Assembly: GCA_002162755.1 (NCBI GenBank)
Contig: MAAS01000029.1
Location: 223,033 to 287,032 of the forward strand
Length of the DNA stretch: 64,000 bases
Origin: Gammaproteobacteria bacterium 50_400_T64
GTDB lineage: Bacteria; Pseudomonadota; Gammaproteobacteria; Pseudomonadales; Porticoccaceae
Reading direction: 5' to 3'
Below, piece by piece: positions 49,088-58,003 of this stretch. The translations under genes and the position numbers were made by a program. Position 1 is the stretch's first letter; each line of letters begins with the position of its first letter. The notes under the pieces are model-generated. The model was not told the DNA's origin. It was given only the letters and a program-made list of their open reading frames with translations, and did not search any database.

Positions 49088-50455
49088 TTAAAGCTCGCCT
49101 GTCATTCGCTGTAGTCGAATCCACGCCAGTGCTGAATCATAGTTTGCACTGGCATGGTTGCCGAGGCTTTGCTGACGCAGGTTTTGTGCTTCAAGGACTT
49201 CACTGCTGCTGACTAAACCTTCCCGATAGCGGTTTTCCGTCATTTTTAAATTCTCTGCCGATTGCTCGAGCACTTCTCCCAGGGCGCGAATGCGTTGCTG
49301 GGTCTCGTCGAGATTTAACCAGGCTTGTGTTACTTGCAATTCGATGCGCTGATGGTAGTCGTCGAGTTGGGCCTGCAATGCCGCAGCCTGACGCTGTAAC
49401 TCACCGCTTCTGTGGTGGGTTATACCACCATCAAAGATGGGCCAAACAAGATTAACGCCATAGGCGATGACTTCATCGTCCAGTAGCAGGTCGTTATCGA
49501 GATTGCGATAGACACCACTGAGATAGATCTGCGGCAAGGTCACCGCTTTAATGGTTTTTGCGGTAAAGCCGAGGGCATCGATTTTGTGGTGGATTGCCGA
49601 AAGTTCGGGGCGGGTGGTTATTGCTCTAGCGGTTAGTGTCTGGACGCTCTCTTCTGTCATGCCGTGAAGAGGCAGAGGCTCAAGTGTAAAGGCGGTACTC
49701 AGGGGACGATTAAGCAGTTGATTGTAGCGAGCACTGGCAATGGCTAACTGGTTTTTAATGCTAATGCCATTTTGTACGGCATGACTTAAGGCAACGCTAG
49801 CCATTAGCTGGTCATTGCGCGACACAAGCCCCTGTTTGTGCAGGTTTGTGACATCCTTTTTATAGCTGCTTAAAGCAGTGATATGCGCGCTGGCAATAGT
49901 ATTGAGCTCAGTGATTTTTAATACGTGTATATAAGCTTCGGCAACGGCCAGCTTGATATCGAGTGTTGTTTGTCGCTGTTTATCATGACTCGCAGAGGCC
50001 TGAGATTTGGCCGCACTAATACCGGCACTAATTCTGCCACTGGTGTAAATCGGCAGGGTCGCCACGGCGCTGTAGAGCATGGCTTCATCTTCAGCAATTT
50101 GCATTTCAAAGGGCACGCTTACGAGTCCCTGCCCGGGGGGAGCATTGGGAAGGGATGCCAGTGAGTTACCGTTGAGTGTGGGCGGGCTGTCGAGATTAAT
50201 GTATTCAGCGGTCAGGGCCAGGCTTGGCAATCGTGCAGCCTTGGCAATATCGACTTGCTTAAGGGCCGCAAGTTGACTTTGTTTAGCGGCTTCGACTTGC
50301 TTATTTTGGCTCAAGGCCATTTGCCATGCGGTGTTGAGGTTTTCAGCGGTGGCGGGGAGGCTTGCAAAACTCCCGGTGGCTGCGACGGTAGCTATGATGC
50401 TAAACAGGGCTAACACACTATTTCTTCGTACTTTATTAAATGAAAAAATCGCCAC
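49088..50455 (-). CDS. TolC-family outer membrane efflux protein
   Basis: Outer-membrane channel for the RND pump upstream. It is 455 aa, with a signal peptide (cationic KVRR, hydrophobic LALFSIIATVAA, cleavage near FAS-L or TAE-N) followed by helical repeats: LNTAWQMALSQNKQVEAAKQ, AEYINLDSPPT, QASASHDKQRQTTLDIKLAV, then the second half with PQIYLSGVYRNLDND and YHQRIELQVTQAWLNLDETQQ. The ENRYREGLVSSSEVLEAQN motif is typical of TolC/OprM proteins. The gene is the last of the efflux operon, 57 bp after the RND gene. Confidence 0.93.
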   Translation of the reverse strand: MAIFSFNKVRRNSVLALFSIIATVAATGSFASLPATAENLNTAWQMALSQNKQVEAAKQSQLAALKQVDIAKAARLPSLALTAEYINLDSPPTLNGNSLASLPNAPPGQGLVSVPFEMQIAEDEAMLYSAVATLPIYTSGRISAGISAAKSQASASHDKQRQTTLDIKLAVAEAYIHVLKITELNTIASAHITALSSYKKDVTNLHKQGLVSRNDQLMASVALSHAVQNGISIKNQLAIASARYNQLLNRPLSTAFTLEPLPLHGMTEESVQTLTARAITTRPELSAIHHKIDALGFTAKTIKAVTLPQIYLSGVYRNLDNDLLLDDEVIAYGVNLVWPIFDGGITHHRSGELQRQAAALQAQLDDYHQRIELQVTQAWLNLDETQQRIRALGEVLEQSAENLKMTENRYREGLVSSSEVLEAQNLRQQSLGNHASANYDSALAWIRLQRMTGEL

Positions 50456-50512
50456 AAAAAATCTCCAGAAAAACTTGTTGAATACTGCCTTTATAACGTT
50501 TCAGTTCTTGTT

Positions 50513-53500
50513 TTAGGCGATTGCTGCACGCTTGTCTTCATTGAGCAGAAATTGATAAAACAATAGAGGAACGACGATAACGGTCAATATGGTTGAGATG
50601 ACAGTGCCGTAAATGAGTGAAATTGCCAGGCCACCAAAAATGGGGTCGCTGATCATAATGCCGCTGCCAAGAATGGTCGACAGGGCGGTCAGTAGTATGG
50701 GCCGCAGGCGTAGCAAGGTGCCGATAAGAATAGCGTCGCGCAGTGATTTGCCTTCTTTGCGTAAATCGATAACGAAATCGATAATTAATAGTGAGTTTCT
50801 GACGACAATGCCCGCCAGGGCAATGATGCCGATAATCGATGTGGCAGTGAACGACTGGCCCATTATCCAATGACCGGGAAAAACACCAATCAGGCCCAGT
50901 GGGATGGCGGACATCGCGATTAAGGGGATTTTAAAAGACTGGTAGTAGGCGACTAATAAAATATAAATAAACAATACCGCCAGGCCAAACGCTTTCAACA
51001 TATCGTTGTAAGTATCGAGAGTAAGACGGATTTCTCCATCCCAGAGAATGCGATAACCTTCGAGTGTATTGGGGCTAACGCGACTGAAATTAAGACCCGT
51101 AGTGATGGTCTGGCCATCACTGGCGGCGATATTTTCCAGTTGTTTGTTGATATGTAAAATCGCGTACAGCGGTGCCGACTGGGTGAGTTCACCGGCGACA
51201 AAAACAACGCGCTCATAATCTTTTCTAGAAATGGGTTTGTCGGCAATAACTTTTTCGACACGCGTTAATTCAGACAGGGGAATACTTTTTCCCTGTGTAT
51301 TACCCACGTAATACATAGATAGACCTTCGGGCTCAATATTGAAGCGCCGAGGAACCATCATTCTAATGGCGACAGCTTTGCGTTCACCGTTGAGATGAAT
51401 ACGACCGACTTCTTCACCCAGCGTAATACGACGCAACAGGGTTGTTACCTGGGCGGCACTCACACCGGCCAATGCCGCTTTTTCACGGTCGACGCTAATA
51501 TGGTATTGCTCGATGCTATCGGGCAGAGAATCGTGTACTTCAACCACGTCGTAGGTATTGCGGAAGGCGGCGCTGACCTGACCTGCAATATCTTCCATTA
51601 CGTCGAGGTCGCGGCCATAAATTTCAGCGAGCACGGTGGCTTGCATGGGTGGGCCAGGAGGGTCTTCGACCAGCTGAATAAGACTACCGGGGAAGCGGTT
51701 TTGAATCGGTAGCAGCAGCGTGCGAAGCTCACGAACGATGGTGATTGAGGTGGTATCACGGTCGTGCTTATCGCTGAGGTTGACGCGTATTTCACCCACA
51801 TGGGGGCCTTCCTTATTGGCAGCACCGCGTAACAGTCCGTTAAAGTCGATAACGCCGGACTGGCCTATCCAGGTTTGGTAATTGGTAATGTAAAGCTGGT
51901 TGCGCAGTACCTTGCCAATGTCTCGGGCAATCTGATCGGTGATTTCAACGGCGGTGTTTTCGGGCATATCAATGGTGATGTTAAAGGTGTTTTTACTGTC
52001 TTTCGGTAGCATGGCCAGTTCCACACCGAGAAAAGATTGCGGCCCGGAGATACCGGAGGGGCGGAGGAACTGCCAGGCTGGCTGTAATACGGCCAGTCCA
52101 ATGGCGATAATAATTAACGCAAAAACCTGCAGGCGCAAAGGACGATTGTCGATGAGAGGCTTGAGAATTCTCTCGTAAATACGCGTCAGACGAGAGCTGG
52201 TATCGTATTCGTTCATCTCAGCGCTTTGCTCACCATTGCCCGTTTTAATCCAGCGGAAGCAGGCCCAGGGGGTGACTACGTAGGCGATAATCACCGAGGC
52301 AAACATGGCGATGGGCACATTGAAGGCGAGGGGATAAAAGTACTGGCCGACCATGCCGCTGAGAATAAATTGCGAGGCAAAAACCAGCATCACCGCAAAG
52401 GTGGCAAGGTTGGTGGGGTTGCCGATTTCATTGGTGGCGAGAATCGTTGCGGCCGCCTTGTCGCCACCATTGAGTGCCGCGTAGTGACGGTGAATATTTT
52501 CGACCACCACAATGGCGCCGTCGACCAACATACCGAGAGCGAGAATTAGCGCGAATAAGGTAACGCGGTTAATGGTGGGGCCAAACAGGTAATCGGCACC
52601 CAGGGTCAGGGCGAGAATAAGCGGCACGGCCAGACCGACAATGGAGGCTTCTTTCCAGCCAAGAAAAAACACGGTAATGATAAAGACGGAAACCAGAGCA
52701 ATACCGAGGTTTTCGATAAGTAAGTTCACGGCGTCGTTGGCTTTTTTACCGTCGTTGCGCGTGACCACCACTTCAATGTCAGCGGGGATAATGGTGCGCT
52801 TCATTATTTCAATGCGAGCCAATACTTTTTCGGCCATAAATACAGCATTACTGCCGGTGATTTTTGCCACGGCGAGTGTTACGGCTGCCAGCTCGGGGTC
52901 AGCGTAGTGATCGAAACGAGGGTCAGCCTGGCCAAAGGTGAATCGGCTCAGGGTGTCGCGCTCGGTGGTGGGGCCGTCGATGATGGTGGCGATATCGCTT
53001 AAATACACCGGGCGTTGGCGGTGAGTGCCGATAATCAGCTTTTTCAGCGCATCGGCACTGGAGAGGTCGCCCTGAAACATGACCTGAGACAGGCCGTTGT
53101 GGTTAACCTTGTCACCGAGAGGCGCGGACAGGTTGGCAGAAACTAAAGCCTGTTTTACCAGGTCAAGGGATACGTTAAAGGCCTGAATTTTACCGGGGTC
53201 AATCTCAATCGTCAGTTCACGGTCGCGACCGCCGCGCACCGAGGTGGCAGATACAGTGTTTAAACTGTGTAGGCCTTCGAGTACGCGATCGGCAATACGT
53301 TTGAGTTGATAGTCGTCGTACTTCGCCGAGGCCAGCGTCACAGTAACGATGGGCACGGTATCGACATCAATGCTTTTAATCAGCGGCATGGATGTGCCTG
53401 CGGGCAGCGTGTCGCGCTGGCCGAGTATCTGGTCATAGAGTTTGACCAGAGATAATTGTTTGTCTTCACCGACTTCAAACTGCACCATCAATATGCCGAC

Positions 53501-53785
53501 GGAATTCATTGACGTTGACACAACGTGGTCAACGCCGGTGATTTGTTTGACGATATTTTCCAGCGGTTGCACCAGCAGGTGCTCGATTTCCTGAGGTGAT
53601 GCACCGGGCAGGGTGACGATGACATGGGCGCCGGGAACGATAATTTGCGGGTTTTCCTCGCGGGGCGTGTAGACAATGGCAACGATGCCCAATAATAAAC
53701 AGCCCACGACGAACAGAGGCGTGATTTTTGACTGGACGAAAAAGCTAGCCAGCAGTCCGGCGGGGTTGAGGCGAGGCTTACTCAC
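50513..53785 (-). CDS. RND-family efflux permease (variant proton-relay residues)
   Basis: Inner-membrane drug/metal efflux pump of the AcrB-CusA superfamily, 1090 aa from a GTG at 53785 with GGAGGG 7 bases before it; the GTG overlaps the hlyD-like gene end by 8 bp. Twelve TM segments and two large periplasmic loops can be placed. ENPQIIVPGAHVIVTLPGAS and LVQPLENIVKQITGVD are the usual N-terminal motifs. In TM4, AcrB has a double Asp (VDDAIV); here it reads VDGAIVVVEN, keeping Asp422 but with Gly423. In TM10 the usual Lys is replaced by Arg (VRNSLLII). This marks a distinct RND subgroup; substrate unknown. Confidence 0.93.
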   Translation of the reverse strand: MSKPRLNPAGLLASFFVQSKITPLFVVGCLLLGIVAIVYTPREENPQIIVPGAHVIVTLPGASPQEIEHLLVQPLENIVKQITGVDHVVSTSMNSVGILMVQFEVGEDKQLSLVKLYDQILGQRDTLPAGTSMPLIKSIDVDTVPIVTVTLASAKYDDYQLKRIADRVLEGLHSLNTVSATSVRGGRDRELTIEIDPGKIQAFNVSLDLVKQALVSANLSAPLGDKVNHNGLSQVMFQGDLSSADALKKLIIGTHRQRPVYLSDIATIIDGPTTERDTLSRFTFGQADPRFDHYADPELAAVTLAVAKITGSNAVFMAEKVLARIEIMKRTIIPADIEVVVTRNDGKKANDAVNLLIENLGIALVSVFIITVFFLGWKEASIVGLAVPLILALTLGADYLFGPTINRVTLFALILALGMLVDGAIVVVENIHRHYAALNGGDKAAATILATNEIGNPTNLATFAVMLVFASQFILSGMVGQYFYPLAFNVPIAMFASVIIAYVVTPWACFRWIKTGNGEQSAEMNEYDTSSRLTRIYERILKPLIDNRPLRLQVFALIIIAIGLAVLQPAWQFLRPSGISGPQSFLGVELAMLPKDSKNTFNITIDMPENTAVEITDQIARDIGKVLRNQLYITNYQTWIGQSGVIDFNGLLRGAANKEGPHVGEIRVNLSDKHDRDTTSITIVRELRTLLLPIQNRFPGSLIQLVEDPPGPPMQATVLAEIYGRDLDVMEDIAGQVSAAFRNTYDVVEVHDSLPDSIEQYHISVDREKAALAGVSAAQVTTLLRRITLGEEVGRIHLNGERKAVAIRMMVPRRFNIEPEGLSMYYVGNTQGKSIPLSELTRVEKVIADKPISRKDYERVVFVAGELTQSAPLYAILHINKQLENIAASDGQTITTGLNFSRVSPNTLEGYRILWDGEIRLTLDTYNDMLKAFGLAVLFIYILLVAYYQSFKIPLIAMSAIPLGLIGVFPGHWIMGQSFTATSIIGIIALAGIVVRNSLLIIDFVIDLRKEGKSLRDAILIGTLLRLRPILLTALSTILGSGIMISDPIFGGLAISLIYGTVISTILTVIVVPLLFYQFLLNEDKRAAIA

Positions 53786-54860
53786 CGTTGGCACCCTCCA
53801 CAATGATGAGGTCTTCTTCACTGAGCCCCGCTGAAGCAGTGACAACTATACGTTCACCAATTTTTAGGCCCGCGGCTATTTCCACCCTCTCGGACCACTG
53901 CCGTTTGGGTCTCACCCAGCGGAAATGTATGCGGTTGTTTTCATCCAGTACGTAGACACCATCAAGGCCACCCTTCTCAATAATTGCACTGCGGGGGATG
54001 GTGAGATTCAGTGCTTCGCCAACCTTAAAGTGGGCGCGGCCAAACATACCTGAATACAGGCCGATGACCTTGGGTAACTTGATTTTTATTTTGTAGGTGC
54101 GGGAGACAGGGTCGCCGGCATGGACAATTTGTGCCACGGTGCCAATGAGGTCTTCTGGGGCATTATCAATCGTTAAACCGACCGTATCACCAACATCAAT
54201 ATGAGATAGCTGTGACTCAGCAACGTAGGTTTCAAATAATAGCTGATCACGGGACTCCAGTGTTAACAGTGGAGTTCCGGGGGAAGCCAGATCGCCGGCC
54301 TGTTTGTAGCGGGCAGAGATAATGCCATCGGCCGGGCTTTCAATATGGCTGTACTGTCGTTGAGATTGCGCCGTGGCGAGAGCGGCTCTGGCACTGGCGA
54401 GTCCTTCTTGAGCGGTGTTGTATTGCAGGCGGGTTTTACGCAGTTTAACCTCAGAAATACTGCCTTCTTGAAACAGTTTGTTGAAGCGTTGTACATCGGA
54501 GGAGAGGTCTTTAGTGAGTGCGCTGGCTGAATCAACACCGGCCTGTGCTTGCAGGATGGCATTTTCAATGCCGACATCATCCAGATTGAGCAACAGTTGG
54601 CCGCGTTTGACCAGGTCACCTTCACGCACGGTGAGCGTTTTAATATAGCCAATAATCTTGGAGCTAATATCGATGCGCTGGTCGGAGATGACCGAGCCGA
54701 TCACTGTATATTCATTCGCCAGTGGCGTTTCGATCAATGTGATGACAGGCCGCGTCCATTCTTTTGTGGTGCGAGACAGTTCTGCTGGTTTTTCATTACA
54801 GGCCAACAGTGCGCTGGATACAATAATAAGGCTGATAAGTGTTGAGCGGGGAGTGAACAT
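53778..54860 (-). CDS. RND efflux periplasmic adaptor (HlyD/MexA family) lipoprotein
   Basis: Membrane fusion protein, 360 aa, that links the RND pump to TolC. Lipoprotein signal with lipobox SALLAC (Cys at about 21). A beta-barrel/lipoyl/hairpin layout is seen: VISDQRIDISSKIIGYIKTL, VREGDLVKRGQLLLNLDD, a helical hairpin (SALTKDLSSDVQRFNKLF to RAALATAQSQRQ), SPADGIISARYKQAGDLASPG and LKIGERIVVTASAGLSEEDL. It follows the TetR gene by 65 bp and overlaps the RND gene by 8 bp. Confidence 0.93.
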   Translation of the reverse strand: MFTPRSTLISLIIVSSALLACNEKPAELSRTTKEWTRPVITLIETPLANEYTVIGSVISDQRIDISSKIIGYIKTLTVREGDLVKRGQLLLNLDDVGIENAILQAQAGVDSASALTKDLSSDVQRFNKLFQEGSISEVKLRKTRLQYNTAQEGLASARAALATAQSQRQYSHIESPADGIISARYKQAGDLASPGTPLLTLESRDQLLFETYVAESQLSHIDVGDTVGLTIDNAPEDLIGTVAQIVHAGDPVSRTYKIKIKLPKVIGLYSGMFGRAHFKVGEALNLTIPRSAIIEKGGLDGVYVLDENNRIHFRWVRPKRQWSERVEIAAGLKIGERIVVTASAGLSEEDLIIVEGANGE

Positions 54861-54925
54861 AAGATCCCGTTTTCCTGAAGAATGTTGCGAAACGTGAAAG
54901 GTAGGTTTAACGGTAGACTAAGTTA

Positions 54926-55519
54926 TCAACTCGCTGGCAAGCCATTTTTCAAAAGATTAAGAATATGCGTACTAATTACTTTTGGCCTGTCATGTAAGGC
55001 TTTATTACCGGGTAAAAACTGTCGGCCTTGCTGGCTTTGAAAATGGCAGAGCACTAAACCGATAATAGAAATTGAAAGCATGTGAGGGTCGTAGGGTGGA
55101 CTAAATCGCTCGGCCAGTTTTCTTGTCGCCATAAATAAGTCAGAAAAAACACCTTTAACCAGATTCTGCATACGGGCCGGATTGCTATCCAGTAACACCC
55201 ATTGTAATAGTCTTTGAAAGTCTTTTTCTTTATTCAGAGTGTCGACAAACCAGTTAATAAAACCTTCTATATTGACGATGGGGTCATCGCTGCTCTCAAT
55301 CAGTTCTTTGGCGGCGCTAGTTTTGGTTTCAAAGGCATATTTAACGGTTTCGAGGTACAGCTCTTCTTTGTCTTTAAAGTGATAGTACAAAGCAGCAGGC
55401 GTGAGTTCGATTTGGCTAGCGACATCACGTATGGACACGCCATCGAAACCGGACTTCGCAAATAAAGGGATGGCGAGGCCGAGAATATCTTCTCGTGACT
55501 TGCGGGAGGACTTGGGCAT
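54926..55519 (-). CDS. TetR/AcrR-family regulator of the efflux operon
   Basis: Transcription repressor, 197 aa. HTH: REDILGLAIPLFAKSGFDG and SIRDVASQIELTPAALYYHF, ending with KDKEELYLE. The C-terminal part (ligand pocket) is of the CerR/YbiH-like type and has no recognisable specificity. It is the first gene of the TetR-HlyD-RND-TolC operon; a 10-bp palindrome 35 bp upstream of the ATG is a likely autoregulatory operator. Expected to respond to a pump substrate. Confidence 0.9.
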   Translation of the reverse strand: MPKSSRKSREDILGLAIPLFAKSGFDGVSIRDVASQIELTPAALYYHFKDKEELYLETVKYAFETKTSAAKELIESSDDPIVNIEGFINWFVDTLNKEKDFQRLLQWVLLDSNPARMQNLVKGVFSDLFMATRKLAERFSPPYDPHMLSISIIGLVLCHFQSQQGRQFLPGNKALHDRPKVISTHILNLLKNGLPAS

Positions 55520-55553
55520 TGGGCGGGCTCTAGCGGTTCAAGGTCGTTTGCTT

Positions 55554-55567
55554 AACGAACGTTCGGT
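55554..55567 (-). promoter_or_regulatory. Palindromic operator candidate for TetR regulator
   Basis: CGAACGTTCG is a perfect 10-bp palindrome with flanks AA and GT (12 of 14 symmetric), 35 bp upstream of the TetR gene and within its presumed promoter. Size and place fit a TetR-family operator; binding is not shown. Confidence 0.5.
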
Positions 55568-55632
55568 TAATTTTAAGCCTTGTGCAAGGTTAAATCAAGA
55601 AGCCTGCCATGGTTTCAATTGACTTTAATCAG

Positions 55633-56127
55633 TTAAAGCCAGCGCCTGACCTTTAGTCTGTATCCTTTGTAGCCTGAGCTGAAGCTTTCAGCGAGGTGTT
55701 TCTCCTCAGGCAAAATGACGTAGTGCTGTAGTAGCCCGATATTTAAAGGTAGAAGAATCACCAGCCAGAGGTTAAGTGTAGAAAAAAACATGGCGATTAA
55801 TAGCAGGCTGAAACCGAGATATATCGGATTGCGCGAATAATTAAAGGGGCCACTGGTCACCAGAGTAGCAACAGTCCTGTGGGGTAGTAAGGTGGTTTTG
55901 TGGGCGCGAAGCGTGCGAATACTCCAGCCAATCAGTAGCAGTGAAACCATCAAAACGACGACGGCGAGTTTGCCATTAATGGCGGGTTCTCCGGTCAAAA
56001 AATCAGGCACAGCGAGGGGTAAGTACTTGTTCAAAAAATAGCTGCCGCCCACACAAATTAAAGGGTAGATGGCCGGTGGTAGCGGCATATCTGCCCCTTC
56101 AATGGGGTCCGGTGTCGTGTCTGTCAT
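55633..56127 (-). CDS. Isoprenylcysteine carboxylmethyltransferase-family membrane protein
   Basis: A 164-aa integral membrane protein of the ICMT/PEMT-like methyltransferase fold. Four hydrophobic segments are visible. The AdoMet-binding C-terminal motifs are present: TSGPFNYSRNPIYLGFSLLL, and the later LPEEKHLAESFSSGYKGYRL with RVRRWL-type end (KVRRWL). Bacterial members are of unknown substrate. AGGAC precedes the ATG. It is 28 bp after rsmE on the same strand. Confidence 0.88.
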   Translation of the reverse strand: MTDTTPDPIEGADMPLPPAIYPLICVGGSYFLNKYLPLAVPDFLTGEPAINGKLAVVVLMVSLLLIGWSIRTLRAHKTTLLPHRTVATLVTSGPFNYSRNPIYLGFSLLLIAMFFSTLNLWLVILLPLNIGLLQHYVILPEEKHLAESFSSGYKGYRLKVRRWL

Positions 56128-56155
56128 GATTTGTCCTGTCGCTTAGCGTGTGATT

Positions 56156-56899
56156 TCAATGATGCGTGTCGCTATGACTTGTTTCCAGATTGACAGTCAG
56201 TCGGCTTAATAAGCTGCTGACCGCGACCTCAACGGTGAGGATTCTTGGCCCGAGGGAAACGGCTGAAAAACCGAGTTCAGCGAATTTTTCTATCTCGTAG
56301 GGGATAAACCCGCCCTCGGGGCCTATAACCAATGTGAGATCATCTAGCGGCTTTGATGGCAGGGCTTGTGTTGCGACGGGGTGGGCGACGAGCCGTGTAG
56401 AGTCACCGGCGATGGCGTCGAGTTTGTCCTCAACAAAGGGCTTGAAATAAGGGTGTAAATAAACCTCGGGCAACTGGGTGTCGATCGCTTGCTCCAGTCC
56501 CAGAATTAGCTGCTCGTGTATTTTATCAGCGGCTAAAAAAGGGCTTTGCCAATAGCTTTTTTCAACGCGCCAGCTGCCCATTAAATGTATCTGTTTAATG
56601 CCCAGGCTAGTGGTCGCCTGCAAAATACGTCGCAGCATTTTTGGCCGGGGCAGGGCCAGTATCAAGTTTAGCGCCAGTGGTGGGGGTGGCAGGTCAGTGA
56701 GGGCGAGGCGTAACTCGGCAGCTTGTTGAGAAATCGTAATAACGTCAGCTGTACCCAGCTTGCCATCGAGCAGGCCTGCTCTTAACGAGTCACCGGGTTT
56801 GGCTTTGATGACCTTATTCAGATGCAGCAGTCGTCGGCCGCGGATTTGCACGCGATCACTGCTAATAAAATCATCTGGGGTAAGGAGTAGGAGGTTCAT
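56156..56899 (-). CDS. rsmE: 16S rRNA (uracil1498-N3)-methyltransferase
   Basis: Methylates U1498 of 16S rRNA. It is 247 aa, with an N-terminal PUA-like domain (RGRRLLHLNKVIKAKPGDSL) and a C-terminal SPOUT domain. ALPRPKMLRRILQATTSLGI, LVIGPEGGF and the knot end LGPRILTVEVAVSSLL are RsmE signatures. This is the last core gene before the mobile element, and the boundary lies in the DNA upstream of its start. Confidence 0.94.
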   Translation of the reverse strand: MNLLLLTPDDFISSDRVQIRGRRLLHLNKVIKAKPGDSLRAGLLDGKLGTADVITISQQAAELRLALTDLPPPPLALNLILALPRPKMLRRILQATTSLGIKQIHLMGSWRVEKSYWQSPFLAADKIHEQLILGLEQAIDTQLPEVYLHPYFKPFVEDKLDAIAGDSTRLVAHPVATQALPSKPLDDLTLVIGPEGGFIPYEIEKFAELGFSAVSLGPRILTVEVAVSSLLSRLTVNLETSHSDTHH

Positions 56900-57038
56900 T
56901 GTATTACGCAGTGGCTGGATGAATTGTCTGCGTAGCTATTTCTGTGGAACAGTTTGGTTAGCTATTTGGTGCCCCGGAGAGGCATTAAATAACCAAGCTA
57001 AGCTACTGACAGGCAACGGATTATTAAAGGCAGTTTTT

Positions 57039-57062
57039 AGAAGTACCCCCAGAAGTACCCCC
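57039..57062. repeat. Tandem 12-bp repeat AGAAGTACCCCC
   Basis: Two perfect copies in a row. Their core GTACCCCC recurs inside the 51-bp direct repeats at 57211 and 57307. Such sets could be arm-type integrase sites, but no integrase is in the window to compare. Confidence 0.75.
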
Positions 57063-57171
57063 ATATGTATGTTGTGCTTACCCATTTAAATGACTGAGAG
57101 GGTTTCGTTCGTTTGTTCATTGGCAGCGATTATACCCCCCCCTATAAAAATAGTGCTCGTAATAAGTAAAT

Positions 57172-57222
57172 TAGGTGGCGGTGTATACCGGCAATGTCCT
57201 GGACTTTAGGGTACCCCCTGCC
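57172..57222. repeat. 51-bp direct repeat, copy 1
   Basis: Begins TAGGTGGCGGTGTATACCG and ends in GTACCCCCTGCC. It matches copy 2 at 57268-57318 with the first 19 bases identical and about nine differences over 51, at a period of 96 bp. Confidence 0.8.
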
Positions 57223-57267
57223 TAGCTGGTGAATCTCTATTCAATTCAGCGTGAATAAAAATGTCTC

Positions 57268-57318
57268 TAGGTGGCGGTGTATACCGATAAGGCCCTGGAC
57301 TTCTGAGTACCCCCTACC
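57268..57318. repeat. 51-bp direct repeat, copy 2
   Basis: Second copy of the repeat at 57172-57222, ending GTACCCCCTACC. The 45-bp spacer between the copies shows no similarity to them. Confidence 0.8.
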
Positions 57319-57570
57319 CAATAGCAAAGGAAGGAAGTCCATAGGTTCACCCGGTCTGCAAAAAATACAGGCTTCGAATTACCCGCATGTTTAAAAAACC
57401 CAGAAGAACCTATAGGGGGTCTGCTTAGTTTCGTGCCGGTTGAACAGGCTTGAGCTGGTCGGTTTGAACATCTGCTCAGCAAGCAAATGATTTGCCTGGC
57501 GCAGTCTTTTTTAAAACAATCGGGGGGCGGGATTAAAAGGTTATGCCACCCCCCCCCCTTGTAAATCACT

Positions 57571-57691
57571 GGGAACAGAGGGAACAACGGGAACAATGCT
57601 TGTAACCTATTGATTATATTAAGATAACCTGTTCCCTTTTTCGGTTTTGGGGGTGTTTCTGGCTTTGGGAACGAACAATTAAAGGGAACAG
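57571..57691. repeat. GGGAACA iterons and inverted repeat
   Basis: GGGAACA occurs three times at exact 9-bp spacing (57571, 57580, 57589). An inverted copy is in CTGTTCCCTTT (57629-57639), which pairs perfectly with AAAGGGAACAG (57681-57691), and a near copy, GGGAACG, is at 57667. Iterons of this kind mark replication origins or initiator-binding sites of plasmids and satellite elements. Confidence 0.7.
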
Positions 57692-57747
57692 AAAAGCAGG
57701 TCGGTATTGCTCGACGCTAGACGGCTTCGGGCATTACTGGATAGATA

Positions 57748-57778
57748 GTACTAAAAAGAAGGGAGACGGCTAGCCGTC
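57748..57778 (-). terminator. Candidate terminator overlapping the xre stop
   Basis: GACGGCTAGCCGTC (57765-57778) is a perfect 14-bp palindrome that includes the xre stop codon. On the minus strand TTTTT follows after about 8 bases. The stem is short, so the call is weak. Confidence 0.35.
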
Positions 57779-57985
57779 GATAAGAACAACGCCATTCTGG
57801 TCGATAAACTCAATTTTTCCGGACTCAATAAGCGCACGCTCTAGCTTCTGAGCCGTGCTGGTGTACGAGTCCTTGCCAGTTTCAAACCGGCTGACAGTGT
57901 TGGCTGAAGTACCGGACACCTTCGCCAGGTCACGGACAGACCAGCCAATAGCGGCGCGTGCCATCTTGCATTGTACGGGGAGCAT
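57770..57985 (-). CDS. XRE-family (Cro/C1-type) transcriptional repressor
   Basis: A 71-aa helix-turn-helix protein. RAAIGWSVRDLAKVSGTSANTVSRFETG is split over the two recognition helices, and the C-terminal SGKIEFIDQNGVVLIDG is the beta-hairpin often seen in plasmid and phage XRE repressors. ATG at 57985 follows TAGG; a second ATG at 57964 would shorten it by seven residues. It is divergent from the gene at 58153, with two matching 20-bp operators in between, so it probably represses both promoters, like a prophage or element switch. Confidence 0.9.
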   Translation of the reverse strand: MLPVQCKMARAAIGWSVRDLAKVSGTSANTVSRFETGKDSYTSTAQKLERALIESGKIEFIDQNGVVLIDG

Positions 57986-58003
57986 TGGAAGCCTAACAAC
58001 TGA

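Larger units (their letters stand above)
56900..57769. other. Non-coding island edge between rsmE and xre
   Basis: 870 bp with no convincing gene. A 109-aa frame at 57267-57596 on the minus strand has low-complexity, Cys-rich, non-family-like content and reads through the repeats; it is not accepted. The region instead holds four GTACCCCC motifs, a 51-bp direct repeat pair and a cluster of GGGAACA iterons. No tRNA is seen. It resembles an attachment or replication-control region of a mobile element. Confidence 0.6.

Noticed and set aside
57267-57596. 109-aa minus-strand open frame in the island edge
   Set aside because: It runs through the repeats and iterons, begins with a low-complexity FPLFPLFP made by the GGGAACA iterons, has Cys-rich random-like content and no ribosome site.
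56900-57770. tRNA or tmRNA as the integration target at the island edge
   Set aside because: No cloverleaf or T-arm consensus was found; insertion target remains unknown.
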